From Algoriphagus sp. PAP.12 (GTDB lineage Bacteria > Bacteroidota > Bacteroidia > Cytophagales > Cyclobacteriaceae), in the NCBI RefSeq assembly GCF_026652115.1, contig NZ_JAPPSQ010000003.1:124001-188000 (forward strand): a stretch of 64,000 nt of DNA. The letters are read 5' to 3'. The notes below the pieces were generated by a model. The model did no database searches and was not told where the DNA came from. It saw only the letters and a program-made list of their open reading frames with translations. Positions 19,342 to 28,226 of the stretch are shown one piece after another. Position numbers and translations under genes: made by a program. Position 1 is the first letter of the stretch; each line of letters starts with the position of its first letter.

Positions 19342-20126
19342 TTAAACAAGTAGAAAACCCTTTATTGGAAATCCATGATTTGACAGTCAGCTATGATCAA
19401 TCTCCGGTTTTATGGAATATTGATTTCAGTTTACCTGAAGGAAAACTCATCGGAATCCTGGGACCAAATGGCGCAGGAAAATCCACATTGATCAAAGCCA
19501 TCATGGGACTGGTCGAACCTACAGGTGGCTATGTGAAGATTTTCAATAAAGATCTGGATCAGGTTCGAAACAGAATCAGCTATGTCCCCCAACGAGAATC
19601 TGTCGACTGGAATTTTCCAGCATCGGTTTTGGATGTAGTCATGATGGGTACCTACGGGAGGCTTGGACTCTTCAAAAGACCTGGAAAAAAGGAAAAAGAT
19701 CTAGCATTTAGCAGCCTTGAAAAAGTCGGAATGACAGCTTTTGCAAAAAGGCAGATATCGGAACTCTCGGGAGGACAACAACAACGTGTATTTATTGCAA
19801 GAGCATTGGCTCAAGAAGCGGATTTGTATCTGATGGACGAGCCTTTCGCGGGTGTGGATATGGCAACAGAGACTGCTATTTTCCAATTACTCCAGGAAAT
19901 GACTAAGGAAGGAAAAACCGTCATAGTCGTTCACCATGATATTCATTCGGCAATGACCTACTTTGAATGGATCATTATGTTGAACCTTCATTTGGTAGCA
20001 TCCGGCCCAAAATCAGATGTGGTCAATGAGGACTTACTTAGAAAAACCTACGGAGGAAAACTTAATCTCCTCACCAAAGTCACAGAGATCATTCGTCAAC
20101 AGGAATTCAACCCATTAAAGAATTGA
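19338..20126 (+). CDS. Metal ABC transporter ATP-binding protein (TroB/MntB type)
   Basis: 262 residues. Complete ABC ATPase: Walker A GILGPNGAGKSTL, Q-loop YVPQRESVDW, signature ELSGGQQQR, Walker B LYLMDEPFAGVD, H-loop VVHHD. YVPQRESVDWNFP is characteristic of Mn/Zn/Fe uptake ATPases. It energises the permease pair encoded immediately downstream and starts at an ATGA-type overlap with the binding-protein gene. Confidence 0.94.
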   Translation: MIKQVENPLLEIHDLTVSYDQSPVLWNIDFSLPEGKLIGILGPNGAGKSTLIKAIMGLVEPTGGYVKIFNKDLDQVRNRISYVPQRESVDWNFPASVLDVVMMGTYGRLGLFKRPGKKEKDLAFSSLEKVGMTAFAKRQISELSGGQQQRVFIARALAQEADLYLMDEPFAGVDMATETAIFQLLQEMTKEGKTVIVVHHDIHSAMTYFEWIIMLNLHLVASGPKSDVVNEDLLRKTYGGKLNLLTKVTEIIRQQEFNPLKN

Positions 20127-20127
20127 T

Positions 20128-21420
20128 ATGGAAGATTTCTTATACTTCTTTTCTTTTCAGGACTCATCCATCGCTTTTATCGTTTTAGGGATCACTATCC
20201 TTGGGATTGGATCTGCCTATGTAGGCACATTTAGCTTTTTGGATAATAAAGCTCTTTTAGGAGATGCCATCTCCCACTCGGTACTTCCGGGAATTTGTCT
20301 GGGATTTCTTTTAGCAGGAGAAAAGAACCCCTATTATATCGTAGGTGGAGCAATTGTATCCGGTTCAGCCGCGACTTTTCTCACCTCTTGGTTGAAATCT
20401 AATACCAAACTGAGCGAGGATTCTATCATTGCAACTGTCTTGTCCACTTTTTTTGGGCTTGGAATTGTTCTGTTGACTGTAATTCAAAAAACTGGAAACC
20501 CTGAAATGGCTGGACTGAACCAGTTTATTTTTGGAAATGCGATCGGAATCCTAGAAGAAGACTTATGGGTATACGGTGGTCTTTCCTTGATTATCATCCT
20601 TTCCTTAAGTCTTTTAATGAAGGAATTCAGCCTGCTGGTTTTCAACCAAGAGTTTGGTAGAGCGATTGGATACCCAATGGATTTTATCCGTCTGGTATTT
20701 AATATTCTGATGATTCTTTCTGTTGTTATCGGAATTCAAGCGATTGGAGTAGTATTAATGGCAGCTCTTTTAATCACACCGGGAGCTGCGGCAAGATTTT
20801 GGACCGACCGCCTCTCTACCCTACTGATCCTTGCCGGACTGTTTGCTGTGATTTCAGGAATCACAGGAACCTACATTTCTTTTGTCCTTCCCAAAATGCC
20901 AACAGGTCCTTGGGTGGTAGTCTGCCTTTCATTTCTGGCCCTAATTTCATTCTTGTTCGCTCCTAAAAAAGGAATTCTCTTCCGTTATATTTCTAGGAGA
21001 AAATATTTAAGAAAAACCCATCGAGACCACGTACTAAAAAGCCTTTTCAAAGCAACCGAAGAAGGTAAAAAAGGACTAAATAAAAATGAATTATTGAGTC
21101 TCTACCCCCATCACAAAAAAGAGACCTTAGGGTCAATTTCCTATTTATTAAAACATAATCAATTAAATAATATTCAGGGACTTATAGAATTATCAGAATC
21201 TGGAAGAACTGAAGCAAAACGTATCGTAAGACTTCACAGATTGTGGGAATCCTACTTGAATGAATACATGAACATTGCTCCGGATCACGTCCATGATTCA
21301 GCTGAGAAATTAGAACATTTAATTACTCCAGAATTAGAAGAATTACTGGACAACCGTCTAAGATATCCAAAACTCGATCCCCATCAGGAAAACATCCCAA
21401 GAGACCATGATGACATTTGA
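20128..21420 (+). CDS. Metal ABC transporter permease fused to a DtxR-like C-terminal domain
   Basis: 430 residues, about 140 longer than a usual ABC-3 permease. Residues about 1-285 are the membrane part with multiple hydrophobic segments and the family motif GDAISHSVLPGI. Residues about 290-430 are soluble and resemble the DtxR-type winged-helix and dimerisation region. RIVRLHRLWESYL, DHVHDSAEKLEHL and LRYPKLDPHQENIP align by eye with the repressor encoded three genes upstream (RKHRLWEVFL, DEVHEVAEELEHI, LNYPKFDPHGDPIP). The domain may sense cytoplasmic metal and gate transport. The gene starts 1 base after the ATPase stop. Confidence 0.9.
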   Translation: MEDFLYFFSFQDSSIAFIVLGITILGIGSAYVGTFSFLDNKALLGDAISHSVLPGICLGFLLAGEKNPYYIVGGAIVSGSAATFLTSWLKSNTKLSEDSIIATVLSTFFGLGIVLLTVIQKTGNPEMAGLNQFIFGNAIGILEEDLWVYGGLSLIIILSLSLLMKEFSLLVFNQEFGRAIGYPMDFIRLVFNILMILSVVIGIQAIGVVLMAALLITPGAAARFWTDRLSTLLILAGLFAVISGITGTYISFVLPKMPTGPWVVVCLSFLALISFLFAPKKGILFRYISRRKYLRKTHRDHVLKSLFKATEEGKKGLNKNELLSLYPHHKKETLGSISYLLKHNQLNNIQGLIELSESGRTEAKRIVRLHRLWESYLNEYMNIAPDHVHDSAEKLEHLITPELEELLDNRLRYPKLDPHQENIPRDHDDI

Positions 21421-22306
21421 TCAAAACGCCTTTCTTATCATTTCAACAGCATCTATGATCGCAATATCCTGCGGGCTTTTGGGTGTATTTATGATGCTTC
21501 GAAAAATGTCCATGACAGGAGATGCCATTTCTCACGCGGTCCTACCAGGTATTGTTATAGGCTATTTCATTTCCGGCAGCCAACGGGGAGTTGAAGTAAT
21601 CATAGGCGCAGGGCTTTTGGGAATACTGGCCACATTGATTATTGATTTTCTTCGAAAAAAGGCAAAAGTCCAATTGGATGCCTCTATAGGAATCACCTTT
21701 ACCCTCCTATTTGCCATAGGCATTATTCTTATCAATCTATTGGCCTATAAAGTGGATTTGGATCAGGAATGTGTCCTTTACGGTGAAATCGCCTATCTAC
21801 CAATCGACCTTTGGATCACCAATTCGGGTTTTAGCATGGGGCCAAGAATCACCTGGTTAGCACTTCTCAACTTACTTTTAGTAGGGTCATTTATATTTTT
21901 ATTATTCAAAGAGTTAAAGCTTACCAGTTTTGATGAAGGATTTGGAATGGTGATGGGAATTCCTGCCGGTGCCATCAACTTGGCCTTGATGAGTATGGTC
22001 TCTTATACGACTGTAAGTAGCTTTGATGCGGTTGGTGCGATTTTGGTTGTTGCATTATTAGTCGTACCACCAGCTACTGCTTTCCTTTGGACCAAAGACA
22101 TCAAATCTCTCATAAAATTGACTATAGGAATTGGAATTGGAATTTCAGTCTTAGGATACTATCTCGCTTTTTGGGCAGATTCATCCATTGCAGGAATGAT
22201 GGTGACAGTGGGAGGAGCTGTATTTCTTATATCTGCTGTTTTGACCAGTAAAAAGTTTAAATTTCGACTTGGAACCCAATCTAACCAGGAAGCGTTCAAT
22301 TCTTGA
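21407..22306 (+). CDS. Metal ABC transporter permease (TroD/MntC type)
   Basis: 299 residues. ABC-3 family integral membrane permease with about eight hydrophobic segments and the motif GDAISHAVLPGIVIGYF. It has no extra C-terminal domain, in contrast with the partner permease. It overlaps the partner gene by 14 bases, consistent with coupled translation of a heterodimeric channel. Confidence 0.93.
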   Translation: MMTFDQNAFLIISTASMIAISCGLLGVFMMLRKMSMTGDAISHAVLPGIVIGYFISGSQRGVEVIIGAGLLGILATLIIDFLRKKAKVQLDASIGITFTLLFAIGIILINLLAYKVDLDQECVLYGEIAYLPIDLWITNSGFSMGPRITWLALLNLLLVGSFIFLLFKELKLTSFDEGFGMVMGIPAGAINLALMSMVSYTTVSSFDAVGAILVVALLVVPPATAFLWTKDIKSLIKLTIGIGIGISVLGYYLAFWADSSIAGMMVTVGGAVFLISAVLTSKKFKFRLGTQSNQEAFNS

Positions 22307-22774
22307 ATGAAGACACCCATGAAAAAAATAATCTTTCTATTTGCCTTCGTATTTGCATCGACAATCGCTTTTTCTCAGGAGAAAATCGAGTGGATGAAAT
22401 TTGAAGAAGCTGTTGCCGCCAATGAAAGCAATCCAAAAATGCTCATTGTGGACGTTTATACCGATTGGTGTGGCTGGTGCAAAAAAATGGATAAAGAAAC
22501 TTTTACCGATCCCAAGGTAATTGAATATATCAATCAGAATTTTCATGCTGTAAAATTGAATGCGGAAGATTCCCAAAGAACTTTTGAATTTGGGGGACAG
22601 GAATTTTCTGAAGCCCAAATGGCTGCGGCTATGAGAGTTCGCTCCTACCCTAATTTTGTGGTCATCGAGCCCAGTATGAAAAATATCGCCCAGTTACCCG
22701 GGTATAGAACTCCAGACCAATTTATGGATGGTCTCAATGAGTTAATCGAAAAAGCCTTTAGAATCAAGCCATGA
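22307..22774 (+). CDS. Periplasmic thioredoxin-fold protein (CGWC)
   Basis: 155 residues. Signal peptide [20 protein letters not shown], reached either from the ATG at 22307 or from the second Met at 22319. Thioredoxin-like fold with active site CGWC in [17 protein letters not shown] and a cis-Pro region [12 protein letters not shown]. Likely a periplasmic reductase or disulfide handler. It starts directly after the permease stop and overlaps mnmE by 4 bases, so it belongs to the same transcript. Confidence 0.85.
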   Translation: MKTPMKKIIFLFAFVFASTIAFSQEKIEWMKFEEAVAANESNPKMLIVDVYTDWCGWCKKMDKETFTDPKVIEYINQNFHAVKLNAEDSQRTFEFGGQEFSEAQMAAAMRVRSYPNFVVIEPSMKNIAQLPGYRTPDQFMDGLNELIEKAFRIKP

Positions 22775-24153
22775 GTTTCTCTCTCGCCGAACGCGAAGAC
22801 ACCATCATCGCATTGGCTACTCCACAAGGAGTTGGCGCCATTGCTGTCATTAGACTTTCCGGAAAAAATGCCATCAAAATTGTCAATGAGGTATTTTTTG
22901 GGAAAGACTTAGAAAAACAAGCCTCTCACACCATCCATTTTGGAACCATCAGAGATGGTGAAAAAATCATCGATGAGGTGTTGGTTTCTCTTTTCGTCTC
23001 TCCAAAGTCATTCACCCGTGAAAATGTTGTAGAAATCTCAACGCACGGCTCCTCTTATATAATCAATCAAGTTATCCGCCTTTTTGTTAAAAAGGGTGTT
23101 AGACCAGCAAAACCAGGAGAATTTACCCAGCGAGCATTCCTAAACGGACAATTTGATTTGGCCCAAGCCGAAGCTGTTGCTGATTTGATTCATGCTGATT
23201 CGGAAGCTTCCCACAGTGCTGCTTTAAATCAAATGAGAGGAGGTTTTTCTTCTGAAATTCAAGAGCTAAGGACACAATTGATTCATTTTGCTTCCATGAT
23301 TGAACTCGAATTGGATTTCACAGAAGAAGATGTGGAATTTGCTAGCCGAGATGATCTTCGAGCTTTGGTCGAAAGACTACTAAGGGTTGTAGAAGAATTG
23401 ATCCTAAGTTTTGATTTAGGAAATGTGATCAAAAATGGTGTTCCAACTGTAATTGCCGGAAAGCCGAATGCTGGAAAGTCCACCCTCTTGAATGCTTTAC
23501 TCAATGAGGAGAAAGCGATTGTTTCGGATATCGCTGGGACAACCCGTGATTTTATAGAAGATGAAATTAATATCGGTGGAGTTATTTTCCGATTTATAGA
23601 TACAGCTGGTCTGAGAGAAACAACAGACACCATTGAGGCTATTGGAGTTAGCCGAACTCAAGAGAAAATGAAGACTGCTTCTTTGATTCTATACCTTTTC
23701 GATTTGGGCGACACGGACCTGGTAGAGATCAATCGGGACATTAATAAACTGGAGAACCTGGGTGTTCCTTTTGTTAAAGTTGCAAACAAGGTAGATAAAG
23801 CTAATCAACAGTTAATTAATGAGTTAAAAGAAAAGCATCCGGATACTATTTTTATCTCAGCAGGCAATAAGGAAAACTTGGAAGGACTTAAGGCTAAGAT
23901 TTTGGAATTGGTAAATCTGGATAAATTCAAGACCGGAAATACCGTTGTCACCAACATCCGACATTACGATTCATTGAACAAAACTAGGGAATCACTTTTG
24001 GAGGTTTTGGGTGGATTGGACAATGAAGTCACCAATGATTTCCTGGCCATGGATATCCGAAGATCCCTTCACTTCTTAGGAGAAATCACTGGGGAAATTA
24101 CTACAGATGATTTGCTGGCTAATATTTTTAGCAAGTTTTGTATCGGGAAATAG
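22771..24153 (+). CDS. mnmE: tRNA uridine-5-carboxymethylaminomethyl modification GTPase MnmE
   Basis: 460 residues. With MnmG it modifies the wobble uridine of certain tRNAs. Visible are the N-terminal folate-binding domain ([22 protein letters not shown]), G1 [10 protein letters not shown]2/K-loop region [10 protein letters not shown]3 DTAGLRET, G4 NKVD, and the C-terminal FCIGK with its conserved Cys. The last 18 bases (24136-24153, TTTTGTATCGGGAAATAG) are duplicated imperfectly at 45674-45691. This indicates a mobile element inserted at the 3' end and restored the reading frame. Confidence 0.97.
   Translation: MSFSLAEREDTIIALATPQGVGAIAVIRLSGKNAIKIVNEVFFGKDLEKQASHTIHFGTIRDGEKIIDEVLVSLFVSPKSFTRENVVEISTHGSSYIINQVIRLFVKKGVRPAKPGEFTQRAFLNGQFDLAQAEAVADLIHADSEASHSAALNQMRGGFSSEIQELRTQLIHFASMIELELDFTEEDVEFASRDDLRALVERLLRVVEELILSFDLGNVIKNGVPTVIAGKPNAGKSTLLNALLNEEKAIVSDIAGTTRDFIEDEINIGGVIFRFIDTAGLRETTDTIEAIGVSRTQEKMKTASLILYLFDLGDTDLVEINRDINKLENLGVPFVKVANKVDKANQQLINELKEKHPDTIFISAGNKENLEGLKAKILELVNLDKFKTGNTVVTNIRHYDSLNKTRESLLEVLGGLDNEVTNDFLAMDIRRSLHFLGEITGEITTDDLLANIFSKFCIGK
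24136..24153 (+). repeat. Left end repeat of the mobile element (attL) within the mnmE 3' end
   Basis: TTTTGTATCGGGAAATAG encodes the MnmE C-terminus FCIGK and stop. The copy at 45674-45691 (TTCTGTATCGGGAAGTAA) shares 15 of 18 positions with an identical 11-base core TGTATCGGGAA. The mnmE 3' end is the known attachment target of SGI1-type elements. Confidence 0.7.
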
Positions 24154-24195
24154 ATACCTACAAACAGTTCTAAACTACTCTAAGTAAAACTTATT

Positions 24196-24228
24196 AAAAC
24201 CCTCTAAATCTTTTATTTAGAGGGTTTT
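24196..24228 (+). terminator. Rho-independent terminator after mnmE
   Basis: Arms AAAACCCTCTAAAT and ATTTAGAGGGTTTT (14 bp, perfect) around a 5-base loop, followed by T residues, 43 bases after the mnmE stop. If the element boundary is in the mnmE 3' end, this terminator is element-borne. Confidence 0.9.
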
Positions 24229-24273
24229 TCATTTTTATCTCTTTTTATTCAGCTTTCAATTTTGATAGAATAT

Positions 24274-24292
24274 TTGTACCGGATTTGTACCG
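24274..24292 (+). repeat. Left copy of 19-bp inner direct repeat
   Basis: TTGTACCGGATTTGTACCG, identical to 45617-45635. It consists of two TTGTACCG units separated by GAT. A third unit in inverted orientation (CGGTACAA) is at 24301-24308. Candidate recombinase arm-type binding site, or alternatively the att core itself. Confidence 0.75.
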
Positions 24293-24335
24293 TTTTTTGG
24301 CGGTACAATTTTTTTGCTAAATTGGGGGAGATTAT

Positions 24336-24390
24336 GAAACAATGGGAAACAACCAGAAACAACTGGAAACATTGGGAAACAACTAGAAAC
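24336..24390 (+). repeat. Six GAAAC motifs in exact 10-bp phase
   Basis: GAAAC ends consecutive 10-base units at 24336-24340, 24346-24350, 24356-24360, 24366-24370, 24376-24380 and 24386-24390 (units such as AATGGGAAAC, AACTGGAAAC, ATTGGGAAAC). It lies between the left end and the recombination genes, 22 bases before the next start codon. The helical phasing suggests cooperative binding of a small protein. Confidence 0.7.
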
Positions 24391-24412
24391 AAACAGAGCA
24401 AACTTTAATTCC

Positions 24413-24766
24413 ATGAGTTCAAATATTAGAATCACCAGAATTTGCCAGTTGTGCGGAAATTCCTTCACTGCAAAAACTACTGTAACCAAGTACTGCGGGG
24501 ATAACTGCGCAAAAAAGGCCTACAAGCTGAGGATGAAGGAAGAGAAAATCCAAAAGAGCCTGACTGAAACAGCAACCACTATCAATCAAGACTGGATGGT
24601 TGCCAATCAAAAATCCTTTTTGAACGTCAAGGAAACCTGTGTTTATATGGGGATCAGTCGCACTACACTTTGGCGCTTGGTCAAGAGAGATTCCTTAGAT
24701 GTTAAAAACATTGGTCGAAAACGAATTTTTAGAAAATCCGATATCGAGTCATTTTTAAATCAATAG
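24413..24766 (+). CDS. Zinc-finger plus excisionase-type HTH protein
   Basis: 117 residues. The N-terminal part has CQLCGNSFTAKTTVTKYCGDNC (about 10-31), a four-cysteine zinc-finger-like knuckle. The C-terminal part is an HTH_17/excisionase-like winged helix (FLNVKETCVYMGISRTTLWRLVKR, then RIFRKSDIESFLNQ). It sits 8 bases before the recombinase gene and directly after the phased GAAAC array, which it may bind. Likely a recombination directionality factor or element regulator (inferred). Confidence 0.75.
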   Translation: MSSNIRITRICQLCGNSFTAKTTVTKYCGDNCAKKAYKLRMKEEKIQKSLTETATTINQDWMVANQKSFLNVKETCVYMGISRTTLWRLVKRDSLDVKNIGRKRIFRKSDIESFLNQ

Positions 24767-24774
24767 CCCCTATT

Positions 24775-25905
24775 ATGAAAGCCACCAAAGTCACCTTAAG
24801 AAAACGACCACTAGAAAATGGGAAGATCAGTTTATACCTGGACTTCTATCCTCCTATCGTAGATCCCCATACCGGCAAGAAAAAAAGGAGAGACTATTTG
24901 GGCTTTCATATTTTCGAAAACCCAAAAACTCCTACCCAGAAAGAATTCAATCGAGTTTGCATCTTAAAGGCCGAAAGTATAAGAACCCAAAAGGAGATTG
25001 AGTTTCTAAACAGCAACTTTGGATTTTATGACAAATTCAATTTGAAAAGAGATTTCCTTCAATACTTTTTAGAAAAAGGAAAAACTCATTCCAGGACTTC
25101 GGGAAATCAGGGAAACTGGAAAAGTGCCTATGAGCATTTGAAATTATACTCAGGTGGAATTTGCACATTCGCGGAAGTCACTCCAGAATTTTGTGAGGGA
25201 TTTAAAGAGTATCTATCCAAAACCAAATCCATTGGCCGAAATCACAAACTCTCGGCTAATACCCAATTGAGTTACTTTGCAAAACTAAGGGCAGCACTTA
25301 AAGATGCATTGAAAGAACAGATCATCACGAAAGATCCCTGCATCTCTATTTCAAATGTGAGAGCCGAAGGAAGTAATCGGGTTTACCTGACTCAAGCCGA
25401 GGTGATGAAACTTTACCAGACCCCTTGTCCAGAATTGCCAATGCTTCGATTGGCTTCCTTGTTTTCTTGCATGACAGGATTAAGATGGTCAGATATTGAG
25501 AAACTGACTTGGAGTGAAATTGAAGATCCTGATCAAACTGATATTTCTCTTCTCAAATATCGCCAACGCAAAACAGGAAGGTTTGAATATTTACCGATAT
25601 CTAAGCAAGCACGGGAATTGGTGGGAGAAAGAAAGGGACAGGACGAACGAGTATTTTCAGGATTAAAATACTCGGCTACCAATAACACCATTTTGAAAAA
25701 CTGGATTCTGAAAGCCGGGATTTTGAAAAAGGTCACCTTTCATTGCTTCCGACATACCTACGCCACCCTACAGTTGGCTGGCGGAACTGACATTTATGTG
25801 ATCTCTGGAAACTTGGGACATAGCCAGGTAAAAACGACGGAGATTTACACCAAAATCACCAACGAAAAGAAGGTCGAAGCAGCGGATAAGATCAAGCTTT
25901 ACTAA
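24775..25905 (+). CDS. Tyrosine-type site-specific recombinase (integrase)
   Basis: 376 residues. SAM-like N-terminal DNA-binding domain (about 60-180) and C-terminal catalytic domain with R237 (GLRWSDIEKL), H323 and R326 (HCFRHTYATLQLAGG), H349 (LGHSQ) and nucleophile Y358 (TTEIYTKI). The Bacteroidota element-integrase type. It is placed next to the left end of the element, as expected for its own integrase. All catalytic residues are present, so the enzyme looks active. Confidence 0.95.
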   Translation: MKATKVTLRKRPLENGKISLYLDFYPPIVDPHTGKKKRRDYLGFHIFENPKTPTQKEFNRVCILKAESIRTQKEIEFLNSNFGFYDKFNLKRDFLQYFLEKGKTHSRTSGNQGNWKSAYEHLKLYSGGICTFAEVTPEFCEGFKEYLSKTKSIGRNHKLSANTQLSYFAKLRAALKDALKEQIITKDPCISISNVRAEGSNRVYLTQAEVMKLYQTPCPELPMLRLASLFSCMTGLRWSDIEKLTWSEIEDPDQTDISLLKYRQRKTGRFEYLPISKQARELVGERKGQDERVFSGLKYSATNNTILKNWILKAGILKKVTFHCFRHTYATLQLAGGTDIYVISGNLGHSQVKTTEIYTKITNEKKVEAADKIKLY

Positions 25906-26330
25906 CCAGTTTTCTTGACCAACATCTCAAGTTGAATTCCAAAACTCATCAAATTCCATCCATATTTTTTGAAAATTAGGTTTGAATAGAAAAAAAGTTG
26001 ATATTTTTTTTTGACCAGTTATGCACAGTTTCTATTGTGATATATATATACACATATCTATATATACGTATATATGTAAATTTCATAAATCACAGTCTCA
26101 CAACTCTGAAATACATTTTTAAGTTAACTTCTTGTAAACATTCATTTTTTCATGAAAATTTAATTTTATAATGAATGCTACCTAATATCTACAAACTCGA
26201 TTCAATCAACATAAATAAAATTTTTTCAAATCAATTTTAATTCATTGATTTTCAGCTTTTTAAACGCATTATTTTTGTTCCTAAAATATATACACATATG
26301 TATGTATACATATATCTATATATACAACTT

Positions 26331-26360
26331 GTCAAATCTGGTCATATCTGGTCAAATCTG
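26331..26360 (+). repeat. Three tandem 10-bp repeats GTCAAATCTG
   Basis: GTCAAATCTG, GTCATATCTG, GTCAAATCTG follow without gaps, then a partial fourth unit (ATCATG). Candidate binding site for the HTH protein encoded 107 bases downstream. Confidence 0.75.
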
Positions 26361-26408
26361 ATCATGCACTCATATAAAATGAAATAACATAATCTATAAG
26401 CGATTTTA

Positions 26409-26416
26409 TAGATTTG
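26409..26416 (+). promoter_or_regulatory. -7 promoter box before the HTH/primase operon
   Basis: TAGATTTG fits TAnnTTTG; it would give a leader of about 45 bases before the ATG at 26467. Single-box evidence only. Confidence 0.4.
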
Positions 26417-26466
26417 CTTTATACTTTTATTTTTCTATAAATTTCGAGAAACAAATCCATGTAATT

Positions 26467-26826
26467 ATGAAATCAAACAATCCATTTGAGAGTTTGAGTT
26501 TAGAACTAAAAGAAGGCTTTTCTTTATTACTGGAAGAAATTAAAAAAGCCAACAATAGTGGTTCTGAAAAAGCTCAATCAGAGGAAATCTTGACTGTAAA
26601 AGAAGCTGCGGAATTTTTAAACCTGAGTATCTATTCGATTTATGCGAAAACCTCAAGAAAAGAGATCCCCTATCACAAATCTGGAAGGAAGCTTCACTTC
26701 TTCAAGGTTGATTTAATCAATTGGCTGAAGAAAACAAGGATCAAGACCAATGCTGAAATTGAGGAAGAAGCTGAAGAATATCTAATAAATCAGAAAAATC
26801 GGTCTTCAAGAAAATCAAGAGTATGA
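26467..26826 (+). CDS. Excisionase-like helix-turn-helix protein
   Basis: 119 residues. Central HTH_17 domain (EEILTVKEAAEFLNLSIYSIYAKTSRKEI, then PYHKSGRKLHFFKVDLINWL), with a helical acidic N-terminus and a charged C-terminal tail. Such proteins in Bacteroidota elements regulate excision or replication genes. It overlaps the primase-helicase start by 4 bases, so it is translated with it. Confidence 0.8.
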   Translation: MKSNNPFESLSLELKEGFSLLLEEIKKANNSGSEKAQSEEILTVKEAAEFLNLSIYSIYAKTSRKEIPYHKSGRKLHFFKVDLINWLKKTRIKTNAEIEEEAEEYLINQKNRSSRKSRV

Positions 26827-28040
26827 AAAGTATTGAAGATAGATATATCAGAGTAGGTACTTCACTCTTCAAGCGGGTCAAGAAACCCATGATGAGTGGA
26901 AAAGATGAGGAAATGATGATTTCCTGGAATTTGGACACCATTAAACAGGATTACCCCAACTGGCGGGATGTGGTGAAAAATATGGAACGCTACAATGGTT
27001 TTTGCACCATTCCGGAGCATTTGGAATACCAACGAAATTACCAAGGATTTTACAATCTCTATGAACCGATTTCCTTGAGTCCCCTACCAGGTGATTGCCC
27101 AAACATCTTGAGCTTTGTCAAACATATTTATGGGGATCAGTATGAAATTGGCTTGGATTATCTCCAGCTCCTTTTTACCAAGCCCAGCCAACGTCTTCCG
27201 GTTCTTTGTCTAGTCAGTAGTGAAGGAAATACTGGAAAAACCACCTTCCTAAACCTTCTAAAGGCGATTTATGGCAATAACATGACATTCAATACCAATT
27301 CCGATTTCAGAAGTAATTTCAATTCAGATTGGGTTTCGAAGCTGATAATTGCAATCGACGAAGTACTGCTGGATCGGAAGGAAGACAGTGAGAAAATCAA
27401 GAACCTAAGTACTGCCAAATCCTATAAAGCTGAAGCCAAAGGAAAAGACCGTTTTGAAGTGGAGTTTTTTGGTAAAATCATTCTATGCTCCAATAATGAA
27501 GATAACTTCATGGTCATTGGGGTTCAGGAAACCCGTTATTGGGTAAGGAAAATCCCTACTTTAGAAAAGTTGGATCCTGATTTTCTATATAAACTAGAAG
27601 ACGAACTCCCCCACTTTCTCCATTATTTGCTTCAAAGAAAACTTGCTACTTCTAAAAGTTCGCGAATGTGGTTTACTCCAGAGCAAATCTATACTCCTGC
27701 ACTTCGAAGAGTAAAATCCTATTCTATCAATAAAGTAGAACTGGAGCTTTTTGAAACAATCAAGGAAATCATGGAAAGCCGTGAGCTCACAGAATTTTGT
27801 TTGACCAATACACACGCAAAGAAGTTACTGGAAAGGTCAGGCCTAACTGTATCCCGTTCCTATGTCCGTAAAATTTTAGAGGAAGTTTGGAATCTGAAGC
27901 AGTATCCCAACGCCTCCAACTTCACCGCTTACCAATATGACTCAACCGGTAGCATCTGTGAAAAAGAAGAGAAAGGAAGGTATTACAAAATACTTCAACA
28001 GGAATTAGAGCCGATTTTGTCTGGAATGTTGACTAATTGA
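26823..28040 (+). CDS. Primase-helicase family replication protein
   Basis: 405 residues. Superfamily 3/D5-like helicase core with Walker A EGNTGKTT (134-141), Walker B LIIAIDEV (174-181) and a sensor-like ILCSNNEDNF. C-terminal winged-helix-type residues about 310-375. No separate TOPRIM primase domain is visible. Such proteins drive replication of the excised circular form of mobilizable Bacteroidota elements. The start is fixed by a 4-base overlap with the HTH gene. Confidence 0.75.
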   Translation: MKSIEDRYIRVGTSLFKRVKKPMMSGKDEEMMISWNLDTIKQDYPNWRDVVKNMERYNGFCTIPEHLEYQRNYQGFYNLYEPISLSPLPGDCPNILSFVKHIYGDQYEIGLDYLQLLFTKPSQRLPVLCLVSSEGNTGKTTFLNLLKAIYGNNMTFNTNSDFRSNFNSDWVSKLIIAIDEVLLDRKEDSEKIKNLSTAKSYKAEAKGKDRFEVEFFGKIILCSNNEDNFMVIGVQETRYWVRKIPTLEKLDPDFLYKLEDELPHFLHYLLQRKLATSKSSRMWFTPEQIYTPALRRVKSYSINKVELELFETIKEIMESRELTEFCLTNTHAKKLLERSGLTVSRSYVRKILEEVWNLKQYPNASNFTAYQYDSTGSICEKEEKGRYYKILQQELEPILSGMLTN

Positions 28041-28226
28041 TTTATTGAATTGAAAATGAACAGGTTAACAAGTCAACAATCAGTCAACATTTGGTCAACA
28101 ATTGAAATTAATGTTGACCATTGATCAACAATGCGATTGGAATGTTGACCTGAAAGTTGACCAAATGTTTACCATACAAAAAACTGATAAACAGTGACTT
28201 GAGATCAAAAGTCAACAAATCAACAT
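28028..28226. repeat. Cluster of TGTTGAC / GTCAACA motifs
   Basis: About ten copies of TGTTGAC or GTCAACA (some one-base variants) in both orientations: near 28028, 28072, 28083, 28094, 28112, 28124, 28143, 28156, 28211 and 28220. The cluster overlaps the primase-helicase stop and runs into the gap before the mobilisation genes. It resembles an iteron-like origin or binding array. Confidence 0.65.

Larger units (their letters stand above)
25906..26466 (+). other. 561-bp A+T-rich intergenic region, possible origin or control region
   Basis: No gene is seen. It has two tracts of nearly alternating TA/CA/TG steps (about 26040-26078 and 26286-26325), three tandem 10-bp repeats at 26331-26360, and a -7-like TAGATTTG at 26409-26416. 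Position upstream of a primase-helicase operon suits a replication origin or its control region; this is inference. Confidence 0.5.

Noticed and set aside
24336..24390. Repeats that could look like a CRISPR array
   Set aside because: The unit is 10 bases without spacers and no cas genes are near.
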